DNA from: QWHO01 sp039809865
Lineage (GTDB): Bacteria; Vulcanimicrobiota; Xenobia; Xenobiales; QWHO01
Assembly: GCA_039809865.1 (NCBI GenBank)
Contig: JBDHVW010000018.1
Span: 38,314 to 102,313, forward strand
Length of the DNA: 64,000 nt
Direction: 5' to 3'
Below, piece by piece: positions 1 to 8,986 of the stretch (positions are counted from its first letter, which is position 1; each line of letters opens with the position of its first letter). Under the pieces are notes generated by a model that had not been told where the DNA came from, ran no database searches, and saw only the letters and a list, made by a program, of their open reading frames with translations. The position numbers and the translations under genes are program-made.

Positions 1-1
1 C

Positions 2-2953
2 AAGAAGCAGCTCGCCCGCTACGAGAAATACAAGAAAGCCCAGGACGAGCTGAAAGACCTCGACTGCCAGGTGGCCCACTTCGACTACAGCCAGCTCGAA
101 GGCAAACGCGTCCTTCTTCAGGGCCGCGTGGACGAGCTGGAGGCAAAATCGGGAGCCACCATCGCCGAGGAGGCGGCCCTCGCCGAGCGCCTGGAGGCCC
201 TGCAGGCGAAACGGGCCGAGCACGAGGCCGAGAGGGAGAGGCAGCAGGCCGAGCTGGCCGCGGAGCGTGAGGACGCCAGCGCCAAGAAAGCGGCCTACGA
301 CGGGATGTTTGCCCGGGCCAGCGAGCTGGAGCACTCGGCCAGGTCCGCCCAGGAAAGGCTCGAGAATGCCCAGGAGCGCCTGATTCTTCGTACCCACGAC
401 CTGAATCGCATGGGCCGCGAGCGGCCCCGCCTGGCCGAAGAGGTGGCCGAAGCCGAAGCCAATGTCAAAAGGCTTCGAGCCGAGTGGGAGGCCCTTCCCC
501 TGCCGGGCTCCGGAGCCCACGGCGACCTGCGCGGCCGCCTCCAGGAGCTGGACAAAGAGGTCAGCCGCTTGATGGCCAAAGCCGAGAGCATGCGCGCGCG
601 GCTCGACACCGACGACCGGCGTCTCGAAGACGTGGAGCAGCTCAGCCTGGCCGCCATCGACGACGTGGGTGAGGTGATCGACATGGCGCCCCTGGTCGAG
701 GACTCGAATCAGCGGCTGGCGGCGGCCCTGGCGCGCAACGAGACCCTCAAGACAGCCTGGACGGCCAGCGAGAAAGACCTGATGGACTCGCGCAACTCGC
801 GCAAGATGCTCGAGAACGAGCGCCGTCCGCTCTTTACCCGTTGCAGCGAGCTGGAGTCGTTCCTCGAGGATCGCTCCGGCATGCCCCCCGCCGTGCGCGC
901 GGTGATGGCCTGGAAGACGCCCGGGACCGTGGGGCTGGTGGGCGAGCTGATCAAGGTGCGCGAGGGTATGGAGGTGGCCGTGGAGGCCGCGCTGGGCGGT
1001 CACCTGAACGACGTGATCACGCGCGATCGCGCCACTGCCTCCAACCTGATCGACCGCCTGAAGCAAGAGCGCATCGGTCGTGTGACCTTCTGGCCGCTGG
1101 ACCTCTCGCGCAAAGCCGCGCCGCGCCCCGAGCTGCCTTCGCGCCAGGGCGTGGTCGGGCTGGCGCTCGAGCTGGTCGGCTACCCGAAAGAGATTCTCCC
1201 CGTGCTGGAAGAGCTGATGGGGCGCACGGTCTTCATGGAGGACCTGCCTTCGGCCCTGGCGCTGTATGACCGCGGATTCGGTCGCCGGCCCACGCTGGTG
1301 ACGCTGCAGGGCGAGTATCTCAGTCCCAGCGGCGCCCTGACGGGCGGCGCGCACGCCCAGAACCGCTCCAACCTGCTTACCCGCAAAAGGCAGCTGGACG
1401 AAGCCCGCAACGCGATGCTCACCCTCGAGAAAAAGCTGGTGGAGCAGACCGAGCGCGAGGAGACGACCCAGAAACTGCGCTACGAGCTGGAGCGTGAGAA
1501 GGCGATCCTGGACGAGGAGATCCGCAAGCTGCGCCAGGAGAACGACGACCTGAAGGCCCAGCAGAAGCGCCAGGACGTCGACCAGGAGCGCTCCAACAAA
1601 GCGCTCGAAAAGCTGGAGGCCGAAAAGGCCGAGATCCTCAAGCGCGGCGAGGAGTGGCGCGCCGAGCTGGACACGATGTACGAGCTGCGGGCCAAGCTGG
1701 AGGCCGACCAGGAGACCTGCAAGGAGCTACTGGTGCAGACCCAGGAGGAGGAGGCGCGCCGCCAGATCGCCCGCGAGCGCACCCAGCAGGGCGTGCTCGA
1801 GGCGGAGCTCGAGCTGCAGCGCCGCGTGCAGAAGGTGGAGGAGCTCGACCGCGAGCTGGCCTCGATCAAGGGCCGCGCCGACGAGCTGGCGGCCGACCAG
1901 GCCGCCGCCGTGGCCGAGCAAGAGCGCTGCGCCCAGGCTCGCAAAGACCTCGAGACGGAGGGCGCCCAGCTGCAAGTCGACCTGGCCCGCCTCGAAGTGG
2001 AGCTGGTGACCCGCGGCACGGCCCTGGAAGAGCTGCGGGCCGGGCTGGCGGCCATCGATCGCGACGTGCTGGAGCTGAAGAAGCTGCACCAGGCGGCTGC
2101 GGCGCAAGCGGGCGACAGCTCCAAAAGGCTGCACGGCCTGCAGGTCGAGCTGGCGGGCGTGCAGGCGCGCGCCGAGGAGGCCCTGGCGCGGGTCGAGGAG
2201 CTGGGGCTGTCCCTGGAAGAGCCGCCCGAGCTCCCCGAGGGGCTCGACCTGGAGAAGATTCGCTCGCAGGCCCAGCGCCTGAAGAGCTTCCTGGAGAACT
2301 TTGGCTCGGTCAACCTGGGCGCGCGCGAGGACTACGAGCGGCTGGAAGGCCGCCAGGCGGAGCTGACGACCCAGATTAGCGATCTGGAGGAAGGCTCGGC
2401 ATCGCTGCGCCAGATCATGTCGGAGATGGATGCCGCCACGGTGGAGCAGTTCCAGCAGTCTTTCACGGCGGTGAACGACACGTTCAGCCGGATGTACACC
2501 GAGTTGTTCGGCGGCGGCACGGCCCAGCTCGAGCTGACCAACCCCGAGGACGTGCTGGAGTCGGGCGTCGAGATCGTGGCCCGTCCCCCTGGCAAGAAGG
2601 TACAGAACCTCACACTGATGAGCTCGGGCGAGCGCGCCCTGTCGGCCATCGCGTTCCTGCTGGCGCTGCTGGCTCACCGGCCCAGCCCGATCGTCATCCT
2701 GGACGAATTGGACGCACCCCTCGACGACTCCAACGTCGAGAAGGTCGCCGCCCGCCTGCTGGAGTTCTCGACCTCGTCGCAGTTCCTGTGCATCACGCAC
2801 AACCGCAAGACGATGGAGTTCGCAGACAAGCTGTTCGGCGTCACCATGGAAGAGCCGGGGGTCTCCCGGATGCTGCACGTCACGCTGAGCGGCGCCCCGG
2901 TCGAGGAGACCGTCCAGCCTACCCAGACTACCCAGGAGGAGGTGACAGCGTGA
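2..2953 (+). CDS. smc: Chromosome segregation protein SMC, 3' part (5' end outside window)
   Basis: This is the C-terminal 983 residues of the SMC ATPase that organises and condenses the chromosome. The reading frame is open from base 2, so an apparent GTG start at 71 is internal and the N-terminal Walker A head lies outside the window. Visible are a long coiled coil, the hinge (about bases 880-1340), a second long coiled coil rich in Glu, Leu and Arg, and the C-terminal head. The head carries an ABC signature reading MSSGE near 2617 (usually LSGGE) followed by Walker B VILDELDAPLDD near 2692. It overlaps the next short frame by 4 bases. The identification is firm; the Ser for Gly in the signature is a mild oddity. 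Confidence 0.97.
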   Translation, partial: KKQLARYEKYKKAQDELKDLDCQVAHFDYSQLEGKRVLLQGRVDELEAKSGATIAEEAALAERLEALQAKRAEHEAERERQQAELAAEREDASAKKAAYDGMFARASELEHSARSAQERLENAQERLILRTHDLNRMGRERPRLAEEVAEAEANVKRLRAEWEALPLPGSGAHGDLRGRLQELDKEVSRLMAKAESMRARLDTDDRRLEDVEQLSLAAIDDVGEVIDMAPLVEDSNQRLAAALARNETLKTAWTASEKDLMDSRNSRKMLENERRPLFTRCSELESFLEDRSGMPPAVRAVMAWKTPGTVGLVGELIKVREGMEVAVEAALGGHLNDVITRDRATASNLIDRLKQERIGRVTFWPLDLSRKAAPRPELPSRQGVVGLALELVGYPKEILPVLEELMGRTVFMEDLPSALALYDRGFGRRPTLVTLQGEYLSPSGALTGGAHAQNRSNLLTRKRQLDEARNAMLTLEKKLVEQTEREETTQKLRYELEREKAILDEEIRKLRQENDDLKAQQKRQDVDQERSNKALEKLEAEKAEILKRGEEWRAELDTMYELRAKLEADQETCKELLVQTQEEEARRQIARERTQQGVLEAELELQRRVQKVEELDRELASIKGRADELAADQAAAVAEQERCAQARKDLETEGAQLQVDLARLEVELVTRGTALEELRAGLAAIDRDVLELKKLHQAAAAQAGDSSKRLHGLQVELAGVQARAEEALARVEELGLSLEEPPELPEGLDLEKIRSQAQRLKSFLENFGSVNLGAREDYERLEGRQAELTTQISDLEEGSASLRQIMSEMDAATVEQFQQSFTAVNDTFSRMYTELFGGGTAQLELTNPEDVLESGVEIVARPPGKKVQNLTLMSSGERALSAIAFLLALLAHRPSPIVILDELDAPLDDSNVEKVAARLLEFSTSSQFLCITHNRKTMEFADKLFGVTMEEPGVSRMLHVTLSGAPVEETVQPTQTTQEEVTA

Positions 2954-3015
2954 GCGCATCCGTGAAGATCATCATCTGGAGAAAACCGTCCAAATCCACC
3001 GAGGTCGTGCTTTGA
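2950..3015 (+). CDS. Possible 21-codon coupling ORF between smc and the next gene
   Basis: A GTG at 2950 overlaps the smc stop (GTGA). The 21-codon frame ends in a TGA at 3013-3015 that in turn overlaps the TTG start of the next gene (TTGA). The peptide is basic with a short hydrophobic stretch (VKIIIW) and matches no family I know. The double overlap is what a ribosome-handover linker would look like, but a frame this short could be chance. No independent ribosome-binding site is obvious for the downstream TTG, which gives some support to coupling. Confidence 0.25.
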   Translation: MSASVKIIIWRKPSKSTEVVL

Positions 3016-3698
3016 GCCGCCTCAAAGAGCTTACCGCGAGCGGCTTTCGCCTGATGGTCAGCCTGCCCAAGAACCGCCCGGAACTGGCTCTGGCCGCCGT
3101 CGAGTCCGGCGCCGAGATCCTGAAGGTGCACCTGAACTGCCACCACTTTGCCTCGGACACCCGTTTCGGCAGCTGGACCGACGAGAAGCCCGTCCTCCAG
3201 GAGATTCTGTCCGCCGTGAAGGTTCCGGTTGGCCTGGTCACGGGCGAGGAGACCCAGCCTTCGGCGGATGAATGGGCCGAGTTCAAATCCTTTGGATTCG
3301 ACTTCTGGGACCTGTTCGCGAAATATACCGCCCCGGGCTGCTTCGACGTGAGTGGCCTGGGCCGCATGGTGGCCGTCGACGACACCTGGACCGCCGAGAT
3401 GGTCCAGGACATGGTTAGCTTCGGCGTGGACGTCTTCGAAGCTTCCATCATCCCGCGCACCAGCTATCGCACGCCGCTGAACCTGGTCGACCTGACGCGC
3501 TACCGAGCGCTTTCGCGCGCCTGCGGGGTGCCCATCATGGTGCCCACCCAGAAGGCCGTGCTGCCCGCCGAGGTGGGCTGGCTCCGCAAGGCGGGAGCCG
3601 CCGGCATCACCATCGGGGCCATCGTGACCGGGCTCGAGGAAGCGAGCCTGCGCGCGGCGACTGCCCGCTTCCGCGAGGCCATCGACGCCCTGGCGTGA
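3012..3698 (+). CDS. Predicted TIM-barrel protein, function unknown
   Basis: The 228-residue product has alternating beta/alpha elements and a C-terminal segment (AGAAGITIGAIVTG) that resembles the phosphate-binding end of barrels such as NanE-type epimerases. An early MVSLPKNRPELA segment and a KVHLNCHH segment could form part of the active site. There is no signal peptide or membrane segment, so it should be cytosolic. The start is TTG, overlapping the preceding short frame by 4 bases, and the stop overlaps the GTG of the DUF4127 gene, so the two are very likely co-translated. The exact reaction cannot be named; a sugar or amino-sugar enzyme is a guess from the fold and the neighbour. Confidence 0.6.
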   Translation: MSRLKELTASGFRLMVSLPKNRPELALAAVESGAEILKVHLNCHHFASDTRFGSWTDEKPVLQEILSAVKVPVGLVTGEETQPSADEWAEFKSFGFDFWDLFAKYTAPGCFDVSGLGRMVAVDDTWTAEMVQDMVSFGVDVFEASIIPRTSYRTPLNLVDLTRYRALSRACGVPIMVPTQKAVLPAEVGWLRKAGAAGITIGAIVTGLEEASLRAATARFREAIDALA

Positions 3699-5053
3699 TC
3701 CTGCTCGTTCCCCTGGACGACCGTCCCTGCTGTACGCAATTCGTCGAGCGCGTGGCCGCCATGGCCGGGCGCCAGGTACGCATTCCGGCGAGCCTGGGAC
3801 GCTTCATGACCCCGGGCGACCCCGCTGCCATGCTGGCGGCGCTGGCCGGACCTGACAAGGAAGTGCTGGTTTCCCTCGACATGATCGCCTGGGGCGGACT
3901 CGTGGCCTCGCGCTCGCAGAAGGCTCCCTTCGCCGAGGCGGTCAGCCGCCTGGAAAAGCTCCCTCAGCTCGTAGAGGGCAAGCGCGCGCACGCCTTCCAG
4001 TCGATTATGCGGACCGCGCCTACTCAGACCAGTCCGGAAGAGGTCGCCATGGCCGAGCGCCTGGTCGAGCTCTCCGTGCTCTCGGCGCGCAAGGATCCAC
4101 GCGCGGACGAGCTGGCCAAGCAACTCGACCCTGACTATGTGACCGCCTATCTGGACCGCCGCGACCAGGCTCATCAGCTCAATCGCCTCGCCATGGGGCA
4201 GGCTTACCAGGGTAGCTGGGAGAGCCTGTTGCTCGGTGTCGACGACAGCCGCACGGAAGGCTGGAACGTGCTGGAAATCCGCGAGCTCTCCAAGCACCGG
4301 CCCCAGAACGTCACCATCGCGCCCGGCACCGACGAGATGGCCATGCTGCAACTGGTCCGCCTGATCGGACCGGCCGGGCCTGTCCAGGTGCGCTGGTTCC
4401 CGGAGGACGCCTGCGACCGGGTGGGCCGGTACGAAGACCGCTCGATGCGCGACGTGGTGGATGCCCAGGCACGGGCGGCCATGGTCGAGCTGACCCAGGC
4501 CCGACGGCAGCTCTGGGTCTACGGTCCGACGGGAGCGCAGGGCGAGGCGGGTCATCAAGCCCTCGAAGACCCCTCGCGCGCACTGGCCTTCCTGGAAGCG
4601 CTTCGCGACGCTCTCGAGCAGGGACTCCAGATCGCCGTGGCTGACGTGGTGCACGCCAACGGGGGAGATTTGCGCCTGCTGGACGAGCTGGTCGCCTCGG
4701 GCCTGGCCACCCGCCTGGTCGCCTACAGCGGGTGGAACACCGCCGGCAACACGCTGGGTACCGCCCTGGCCGCCCTCGCCCTCTGGCCCGACCAGCCCGA
4801 CGCGAAACAAGACGGGACTCGCCTTCGCTTTCTCGCCGAGCGCTTGCTCGACGACGGCTACTACCAGGCCGCTGTCCGCCCCCATCTGGGCACACTCGCC
4901 CTCAAGGACGCGGGGGTTGAAGTCGCTGCCGCGGTCCGCAGCGAGTTGGAGGTGCGACTGGCCAGACTGATCGCCACCGGATTTCCACTGGAATCGCTCC
5001 AGGTCGAGCTTCCCTGGGACCGCGTGTTCGAGGTCAGGCTCGAAGTCGCCTGA
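3695..5053 (+). CDS. DUF4127 family protein
   Basis: The 452-residue protein begins with the family hallmark MILLVPLDDRPCC and later carries the characteristic GWNTAGNTLGT motif, both diagnostic of DUF4127. Internal DMIAWGGLVASR and IMRTAPT segments also fit. The family is of unknown function, widespread in Firmicutes and several deep-branching phyla. The GTG start overlaps the stop of the TIM-barrel gene by 4 bases, pointing to joint function. The 3' end overlaps about 190 bases of the convergent comEC frame; the protein sequence stays family-like to its end, so this frame is the more believable in the overlap. Confidence 0.85.
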   Translation: MILLVPLDDRPCCTQFVERVAAMAGRQVRIPASLGRFMTPGDPAAMLAALAGPDKEVLVSLDMIAWGGLVASRSQKAPFAEAVSRLEKLPQLVEGKRAHAFQSIMRTAPTQTSPEEVAMAERLVELSVLSARKDPRADELAKQLDPDYVTAYLDRRDQAHQLNRLAMGQAYQGSWESLLLGVDDSRTEGWNVLEIRELSKHRPQNVTIAPGTDEMAMLQLVRLIGPAGPVQVRWFPEDACDRVGRYEDRSMRDVVDAQARAAMVELTQARRQLWVYGPTGAQGEAGHQALEDPSRALAFLEALRDALEQGLQIAVADVVHANGGDLRLLDELVASGLATRLVAYSGWNTAGNTLGTALAALALWPDQPDAKQDGTRLRFLAERLLDDGYYQAAVRPHLGTLALKDAGVEVAAAVRSELEVRLARLIATGFPLESLQVELPWDRVFEVRLEVA

Positions 5054-7080
5054 TCGGACCAGTCACGCTCCCACAGCCGCACCCCGTCCGTCTCCAGCTC
5101 GAGCGGACCGTCACGATCCAGCTCCCATAAGCTCCTGGGCGTCTGCACGCGACCCCCCTCGAGCCTGACCGTGCCCTGGCAACGCCAGGACCACCGCATC
5201 CGACCATACAGAATCATCAAGCTGGAAGGTTGGCTGATCACCTGGAGCGGTCCACACAGACGGGTATCCGGGGCCAGGCTATCCAGACCGATCACCAGGT
5301 CGGCACGCGCCACCCCCTGGTCGTGCAGCATATCCAGCATGGCCCCCCGAACTCGCTCCGAATCTCCAATCAGGACGTGGGTTCCAGCAATGTTCATCCA
5401 GACGGCCACACCCTGCGGCAACTGGACATGGCGGATGATCAGGCTGTCTTGAGAACGACCGACCTGAAGGGTCAGGCTAACCAAAGATGCGACCAGACAG
5501 ACCAGTCCCAGACGGCGCCTCCCGGGTCGGGTGAGGAGCACGGCAGCGGCTCCATAGAGCAACCAGAAAGCCAGTGCTGGTCGCGGAAGCTGGCAGGCGG
5601 GAAAGCGCGTGGCGAGACTGTGAGGGAGGCTGATCAAAAGGTCGAGTCCGAGCTGGGTGAGGCCGATCAAGGGGGAGCCGAGCTGAGTATTCAGACCGGT
5701 CAGGCCGGCAGCGACGAATCCGAGGGGGAGGAGGGCCTCGGCGAGGGGGGCGCAGAGGAGGTTGGCGGGGAGGCTGAGGCTGGGAAGCTGCTGGAAGGTC
5801 TGGAGGAGGAGGGGCGTGACCAGGAGCGAGGCGGCAAAAGTGAGGGAGGTAGCCCCGAAGAGCCAGGTGAGAGCGGTTTGGGCGGAGGTTTTGGGGGAGC
5901 CGAAAATGAGGGAGGTGGGCCGGAAGAGGGGGCTGAGGAGGCGGACGAGGCGGTCGGGAGGGGCGAAAGTGAGGGGGGACCCGTAGACCAGGAGGCCGAG
6001 CACGGCCAGGAAGCTGAGCTGGAAACCCAGGTCGGTCAGACAGGTGGGGTCGAGCAAAGTGAGGGAGAGGGTGGTGACGAGGAGGGTCTGGGTGGCGTCG
6101 ACCTGGCGGCCGAGCGCGCGGGCGGCAAAAGTGAGGGAGGACATCCAGGTGGCCCGGACGATGGAGGGGGAGGCGCCGGCCAGGCAGCAGTAAAACCAGA
6201 CGACGGCGAGGGAGGGGAGGGCGAGGCGGTAGTCCGAGTAGCCAATGCGGCGGCCGGCAAAAATGAGGATGCCGGACACGATGACGACATTGAGCCCGGA
6301 GGCAGCCAGGAGATGGGTGAGACCCAGGGCGCGAAAATCGTCCTCCACCTGGCGAGGGAGATCGCCGGTCTCGCCCAGGAGGATGCCGGCCAGCAATCCG
6401 AGTTGCGCCCTGGAGAGCTGGGGGCCGAGCTGATCCAGCAGCCACAACCGCGTCCGACAGGCGACAGGCCAGATTCCCCAGCCCTCGGGCGGGCCGAGCC
6501 GATCGCAATCTCCCGGGCTCAAACGGAGCTGATGATGGATTCCGCGTTGGAAGGCCCATTCTCGCGGGTCGAAGCCGCCCGGGTAGGCTGCCCTCCCCAG
6601 CGGCTTCAGGACGCCCGAGAGACGCCATTTTTCGCCGGGCGCCAAGGAAGGCAGAAATTGCGCCGGTCCGCGCACTTCCACGAGCACGGGGAAAGACCGC
6701 ACGCGGGGTCGACCCTCGACGCGCTCGACTCGAAAACGAAAGCGCACCTTTCCCTCGAGCGTGCGCGCCGGCTCGGTGACTTCGCCCGAGCAGTCGAGGC
6801 GAGTCCCCTCGAGCGAGGCGGCGGGATCGAGCTGATGCTGGCGATCGGCCAACTCTTGGCGCGCATAGCCTGCCAGTGCGAAGAGAAGCACCAGGAGGAT
6901 GGGCTCTGCCTGGCGGCGGAACCACCGCGCCTCACCGGCAGCGGCCAACCAGGCCAGCCATCCAGAGGTAGCGAGGATCAGGCAAAACAGCGCGATCCAG
7001 GTCGGGGGGCGGTCGGCCAGCGTCACGCCGGCGACGACGCCGACACAGGCCCAGAAGACTTGTCGTTGGAAAAGGCTCAT
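4861..7080 (-). CDS. comEC: ComEC/Rec2 family DNA-uptake channel with degenerate C-terminal domain
   Basis: ComEC is the inner-membrane channel through which single-stranded DNA enters during transformation. From the ATG at 7080 the 739-residue protein shows N-terminal hydrophobic helices, an OB-like soluble segment (VSGVLKPLGRAAYPGGFDPR region), then the competence domain with the hallmark LGLTHLLAASGLNVVIVSG and many membrane helices. The usual metallo-beta-lactamase part is short. Where the metal-binding THxDxDH motif belongs the sequence reads GLDSLAPDTR, so nuclease activity is unlikely. The last roughly 64 codons run antisense into the DUF4127 gene and look non-native. It lies downstream of the dehydrogenase gene on the same strand, 56 bases away. 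Confidence 0.88.
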   Translation of the reverse strand: MSLFQRQVFWACVGVVAGVTLADRPPTWIALFCLILATSGWLAWLAAAGEARWFRRQAEPILLVLLFALAGYARQELADRQHQLDPAASLEGTRLDCSGEVTEPARTLEGKVRFRFRVERVEGRPRVRSFPVLVEVRGPAQFLPSLAPGEKWRLSGVLKPLGRAAYPGGFDPREWAFQRGIHHQLRLSPGDCDRLGPPEGWGIWPVACRTRLWLLDQLGPQLSRAQLGLLAGILLGETGDLPRQVEDDFRALGLTHLLAASGLNVVIVSGILIFAGRRIGYSDYRLALPSLAVVWFYCCLAGASPSIVRATWMSSLTFAARALGRQVDATQTLLVTTLSLTLLDPTCLTDLGFQLSFLAVLGLLVYGSPLTFAPPDRLVRLLSPLFRPTSLIFGSPKTSAQTALTWLFGATSLTFAASLLVTPLLLQTFQQLPSLSLPANLLCAPLAEALLPLGFVAAGLTGLNTQLGSPLIGLTQLGLDLLISLPHSLATRFPACQLPRPALAFWLLYGAAAVLLTRPGRRRLGLVCLVASLVSLTLQVGRSQDSLIIRHVQLPQGVAVWMNIAGTHVLIGDSERVRGAMLDMLHDQGVARADLVIGLDSLAPDTRLCGPLQVISQPSSLMILYGRMRWSWRCQGTVRLEGGRVQTPRSLWELDRDGPLELETDGVRLWERDWSDQATSSLTSNTRSQGSSTWSDSSGNPVAISLASRTSNSLRTAAATSTPASLRASVPRWGRTAAW

Positions 7081-7136
7081 AGCCCCATGCTGCGGGGCCC
7101 AGGTTACCGGGATGCTGCCAGAGAGTTTCCGCGATG

Positions 7137-8033
7137 CTACCGCGATTTTGCAGAATGATGAACGTCCACGAGCACCTTGAGCACGCCCGGCTCCGCGGCG
7201 CGCGCGAAGGCGGCCGGCCCCTCGGAAAGCGAGAAGCGATCGGTGATCAGGGGCTTGACCCGCACCGCGCCGGTAGCCAGAGCCCGCAGGGCCGGGGCGA
7301 ACGGACCGCAGCGTGACCCCTGGAGGCGGACCTCCTTGACCATGATCCGGGCGGCCTGAAACGCGGAGGGCTCGTTCCAACTGGACTTGAGCACCACCGT
7401 TCCGCAGGGCCGAACGACATCCAGAGCACGATCCAACATGGCCGGCACCCCCGTGCACTCCACGACCAGGTCGTAGTGATCAGTCGGAAGCTCCTGATCG
7501 CAAGCCACAAAGGGCAGGCCCAGCTCGGTCAGGACGGTCTGCTTGGACGGCCGGCGACTGAGCACTGTGACCCCCTCCAGCACCTGGGCCACCAGCAACC
7601 CGAGCCGCCCATCGCCCAGGACCAGGGCCCGCGTTCCCGGGGCAGGCGACAGCTGCTCCACGATGCGGATCGCCGCGGCCAGGGGCTCAACGAACACCGC
7701 CTCCTCGTCGGAGAGCGAAGCCGGCACCTCGTGGAGATTGGCGAGCGGCACGGCGATACGCTCGGCGAAGCAGCCGGGCCGGCCGCGAATGCCCAGGACC
7801 TGACGCGCGGCGCAATGGTTGCCCAGTCCCTTCACGCACAACGCACAGGAACCGCACGGGCAGTTGATCTCCGAGACCACGCGGCGCCCCTCGTGCAGCC
7901 CTACGAACTCGTGCCCGGGAATGCCCTCGAAACCAGCATAGCCTTGCAAGAGCTGCAGGTCCGTCCCGCAGATCCCGGCACAGAGAACGTCCAAAACCGC
8001 CTCCCCGGCGGGCTCGGGCAGGTCGTCCCGCAC
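7137..8033 (-). CDS. Zinc-dependent medium-chain alcohol dehydrogenase
   Basis: The product is an MDR-superfamily NAD(P)-dependent dehydrogenase. It has the catalytic-zinc motif GICGTD, a GHEFVG segment, four cysteines of the structural zinc site (CPCGSCALC then C), and a Rossmann segment LGDGRLGLLVAQ. The substrate cannot be told. At about 298 residues it is shorter than the usual 340. The frame remains open upstream to a CTG at 8069 that directly abuts the stop of the preceding gene, and the added residues (LRGLWLSSGRVEVR) look like the normal N-terminal beta-strand of this family. The true start may therefore be the rare CTG at 8069 rather than the GTG at 8033. Confidence 0.88.
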   Translation of the reverse strand: MRDDLPEPAGEAVLDVLCAGICGTDLQLLQGYAGFEGIPGHEFVGLHEGRRVVSEINCPCGSCALCVKGLGNHCAARQVLGIRGRPGCFAERIAVPLANLHEVPASLSDEEAVFVEPLAAAIRIVEQLSPAPGTRALVLGDGRLGLLVAQVLEGVTVLSRRPSKQTVLTELGLPFVACDQELPTDHYDLVVECTGVPAMLDRALDVVRPCGTVVLKSSWNEPSAFQAARIMVKEVRLQGSRCGPFAPALRALATGAVRVKPLITDRFSLSEGPAAFARAAEPGVLKVLVDVHHSAKSR

Positions 8034-8069
8034 CTCGACCCGGCCCGAGGACAGCCAGAGACCGCGCAG

Positions 8070-8789
8070 TTAGTGGCTCCTCTGCCACATGGCCAGGAAC
8101 TGGGTTCCTGCCAACAGCACCGTCAAGAATCCGACTACCCAGACCAGCCAGCCGGAGCTCTTCTTCACCGGCGGACGCTCGGCCGAGCGAAAGACGAGCT
8201 CGGGCTCGGTCGGCCGGGGATTCTGCTCCATCAACTGCAGTCGCTGGAAGAGCTGCTGGTTGTAACGCTCGAAACCCTGGGCCATGCCTTCCCAGCGGCC
8301 GGCCTGCGTGCGGGCGGCGATCAGCTCCTCGGTGCGCTCCTCGCAGCGGGTCCTCTCGCGGGCCAGCTCCTCACGCAGGCGCTCGATCTCGGACTGAAAG
8401 AACTCGTTCAACACCGGGGTAGGGGCTGCGGCCGCCGCGGGAGCGGGGGGAGCCTCCTCCACCGAGGGAATTGGAGCGGCCTCCACATCGGTGGCACCCG
8501 AGGCACAGGCCTGCCGCAGGGAAACAGGCTCGACCAGGTAGACGAAGCCCGTGCGAGTCCGCACCTTTCGGCTCAGAACCTTCTTCGCTTTGACCAGTCG
8601 TCGGATCGTCTGCTCGCTCTTGTCTACCGCCAGAGCCGCCTCGCGCAGGGTCAAATAGCCCCCGGTATCCAGCATGGTCTGCCCGGTCGGATCCATCTCC
8701 ACCACCGGGATAGCCTGACTATCCAGCGAGTCCTGTTCGATGGACTCCTCCTCTTGAATTTCGTTGACTTCAGCCAGTGTGGCGACCAT
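8070..8789 (-). CDS. HTH DNA-binding-like protein with coiled coil and C-terminal membrane anchor
   Basis: The 239-residue product has an excisionase/MerR-like helix-turn-helix near its N-terminus (LTLREAALAVDKSEQTIRRL), an Ala/Pro-rich linker, a charged coiled coil (FFQSEIERLREELARERTR) and a single hydrophobic helix near the C-terminus (WLVWVVGFLTVLLAGTQFLA). This implies a tail-anchored protein with its DNA-binding head in the cytoplasm. I chose the ATG at 8789, which has GGAGG 10 bases upstream; a TTG at 8819 is possible but poorly placed. The gene is divergent from hemL across a region with a perfect inverted repeat, and is followed directly by the alcohol dehydrogenase. Regulation by membrane tethering is inference. 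Confidence 0.75.
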   Translation of the reverse strand: MVATLAEVNEIQEEESIEQDSLDSQAIPVVEMDPTGQTMLDTGGYLTLREAALAVDKSEQTIRRLVKAKKVLSRKVRTRTGFVYLVEPVSLRQACASGATDVEAAPIPSVEEAPPAPAAAAAPTPVLNEFFQSEIERLREELARERTRCEERTEELIAARTQAGRWEGMAQGFERYNQQLFQRLQLMEQNPRPTEPELVFRSAERPPVKKSSGWLVWVVGFLTVLLAGTQFLAMWQRSH

Positions 8790-8906
8790 CGCGCATGCGC
8801 CTCCTCGAAAACTACTCAAACTAGTCTTAGCCTGACGTGAAGAAAATCCTTCAAGTCGGCGCGGCTTTGCCTATCAAAAGGAAAAGAAGCTCTCAGACAG
8901 AATATT

Positions 8907-8932
8907 GACTTTGTGAGAAAATTCACAAAGTC
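8907..8932. promoter_or_regulatory. Perfect 10-bp inverted repeat in the divergent promoter region
   Basis: Arms GACTTTGTGA (8907-8916) and TCACAAAGTC (8923-8932) flank a 6-base spacer in the 197-base gap between the HTH gene and hemL. On the minus strand a plausible promoter for the HTH gene, TTGTGA (8928-8923) with TATTCT (8904-8899) at 18 bases, is covered by the repeat. It looks like an operator, possibly for the adjacent HTH protein itself. The rest of the gap shows nothing further that I can support. Confidence 0.6.
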
Positions 8933-8986
8933 GCTCTCAGTCCGACCTGACGCTGTTCTCATCGCCACTTCGAGGAGGAAGTGCTG

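Noticed and set aside
71..2953. Complete smc-like gene starting at the GTG at 71
   Set aside because: The frame is open to the window edge and the residues before 71 continue the coiled coil; the Walker A head is missing, so the gene is cut by the window.
5230..7158. 642-codon plus-strand reading frame opposite comEC
   Set aside because: It is antisense to a clearly conserved membrane protein and its translation is low-complexity Gly/Glu/Gln-rich with no family features; typical shadow in GC-rich DNA.
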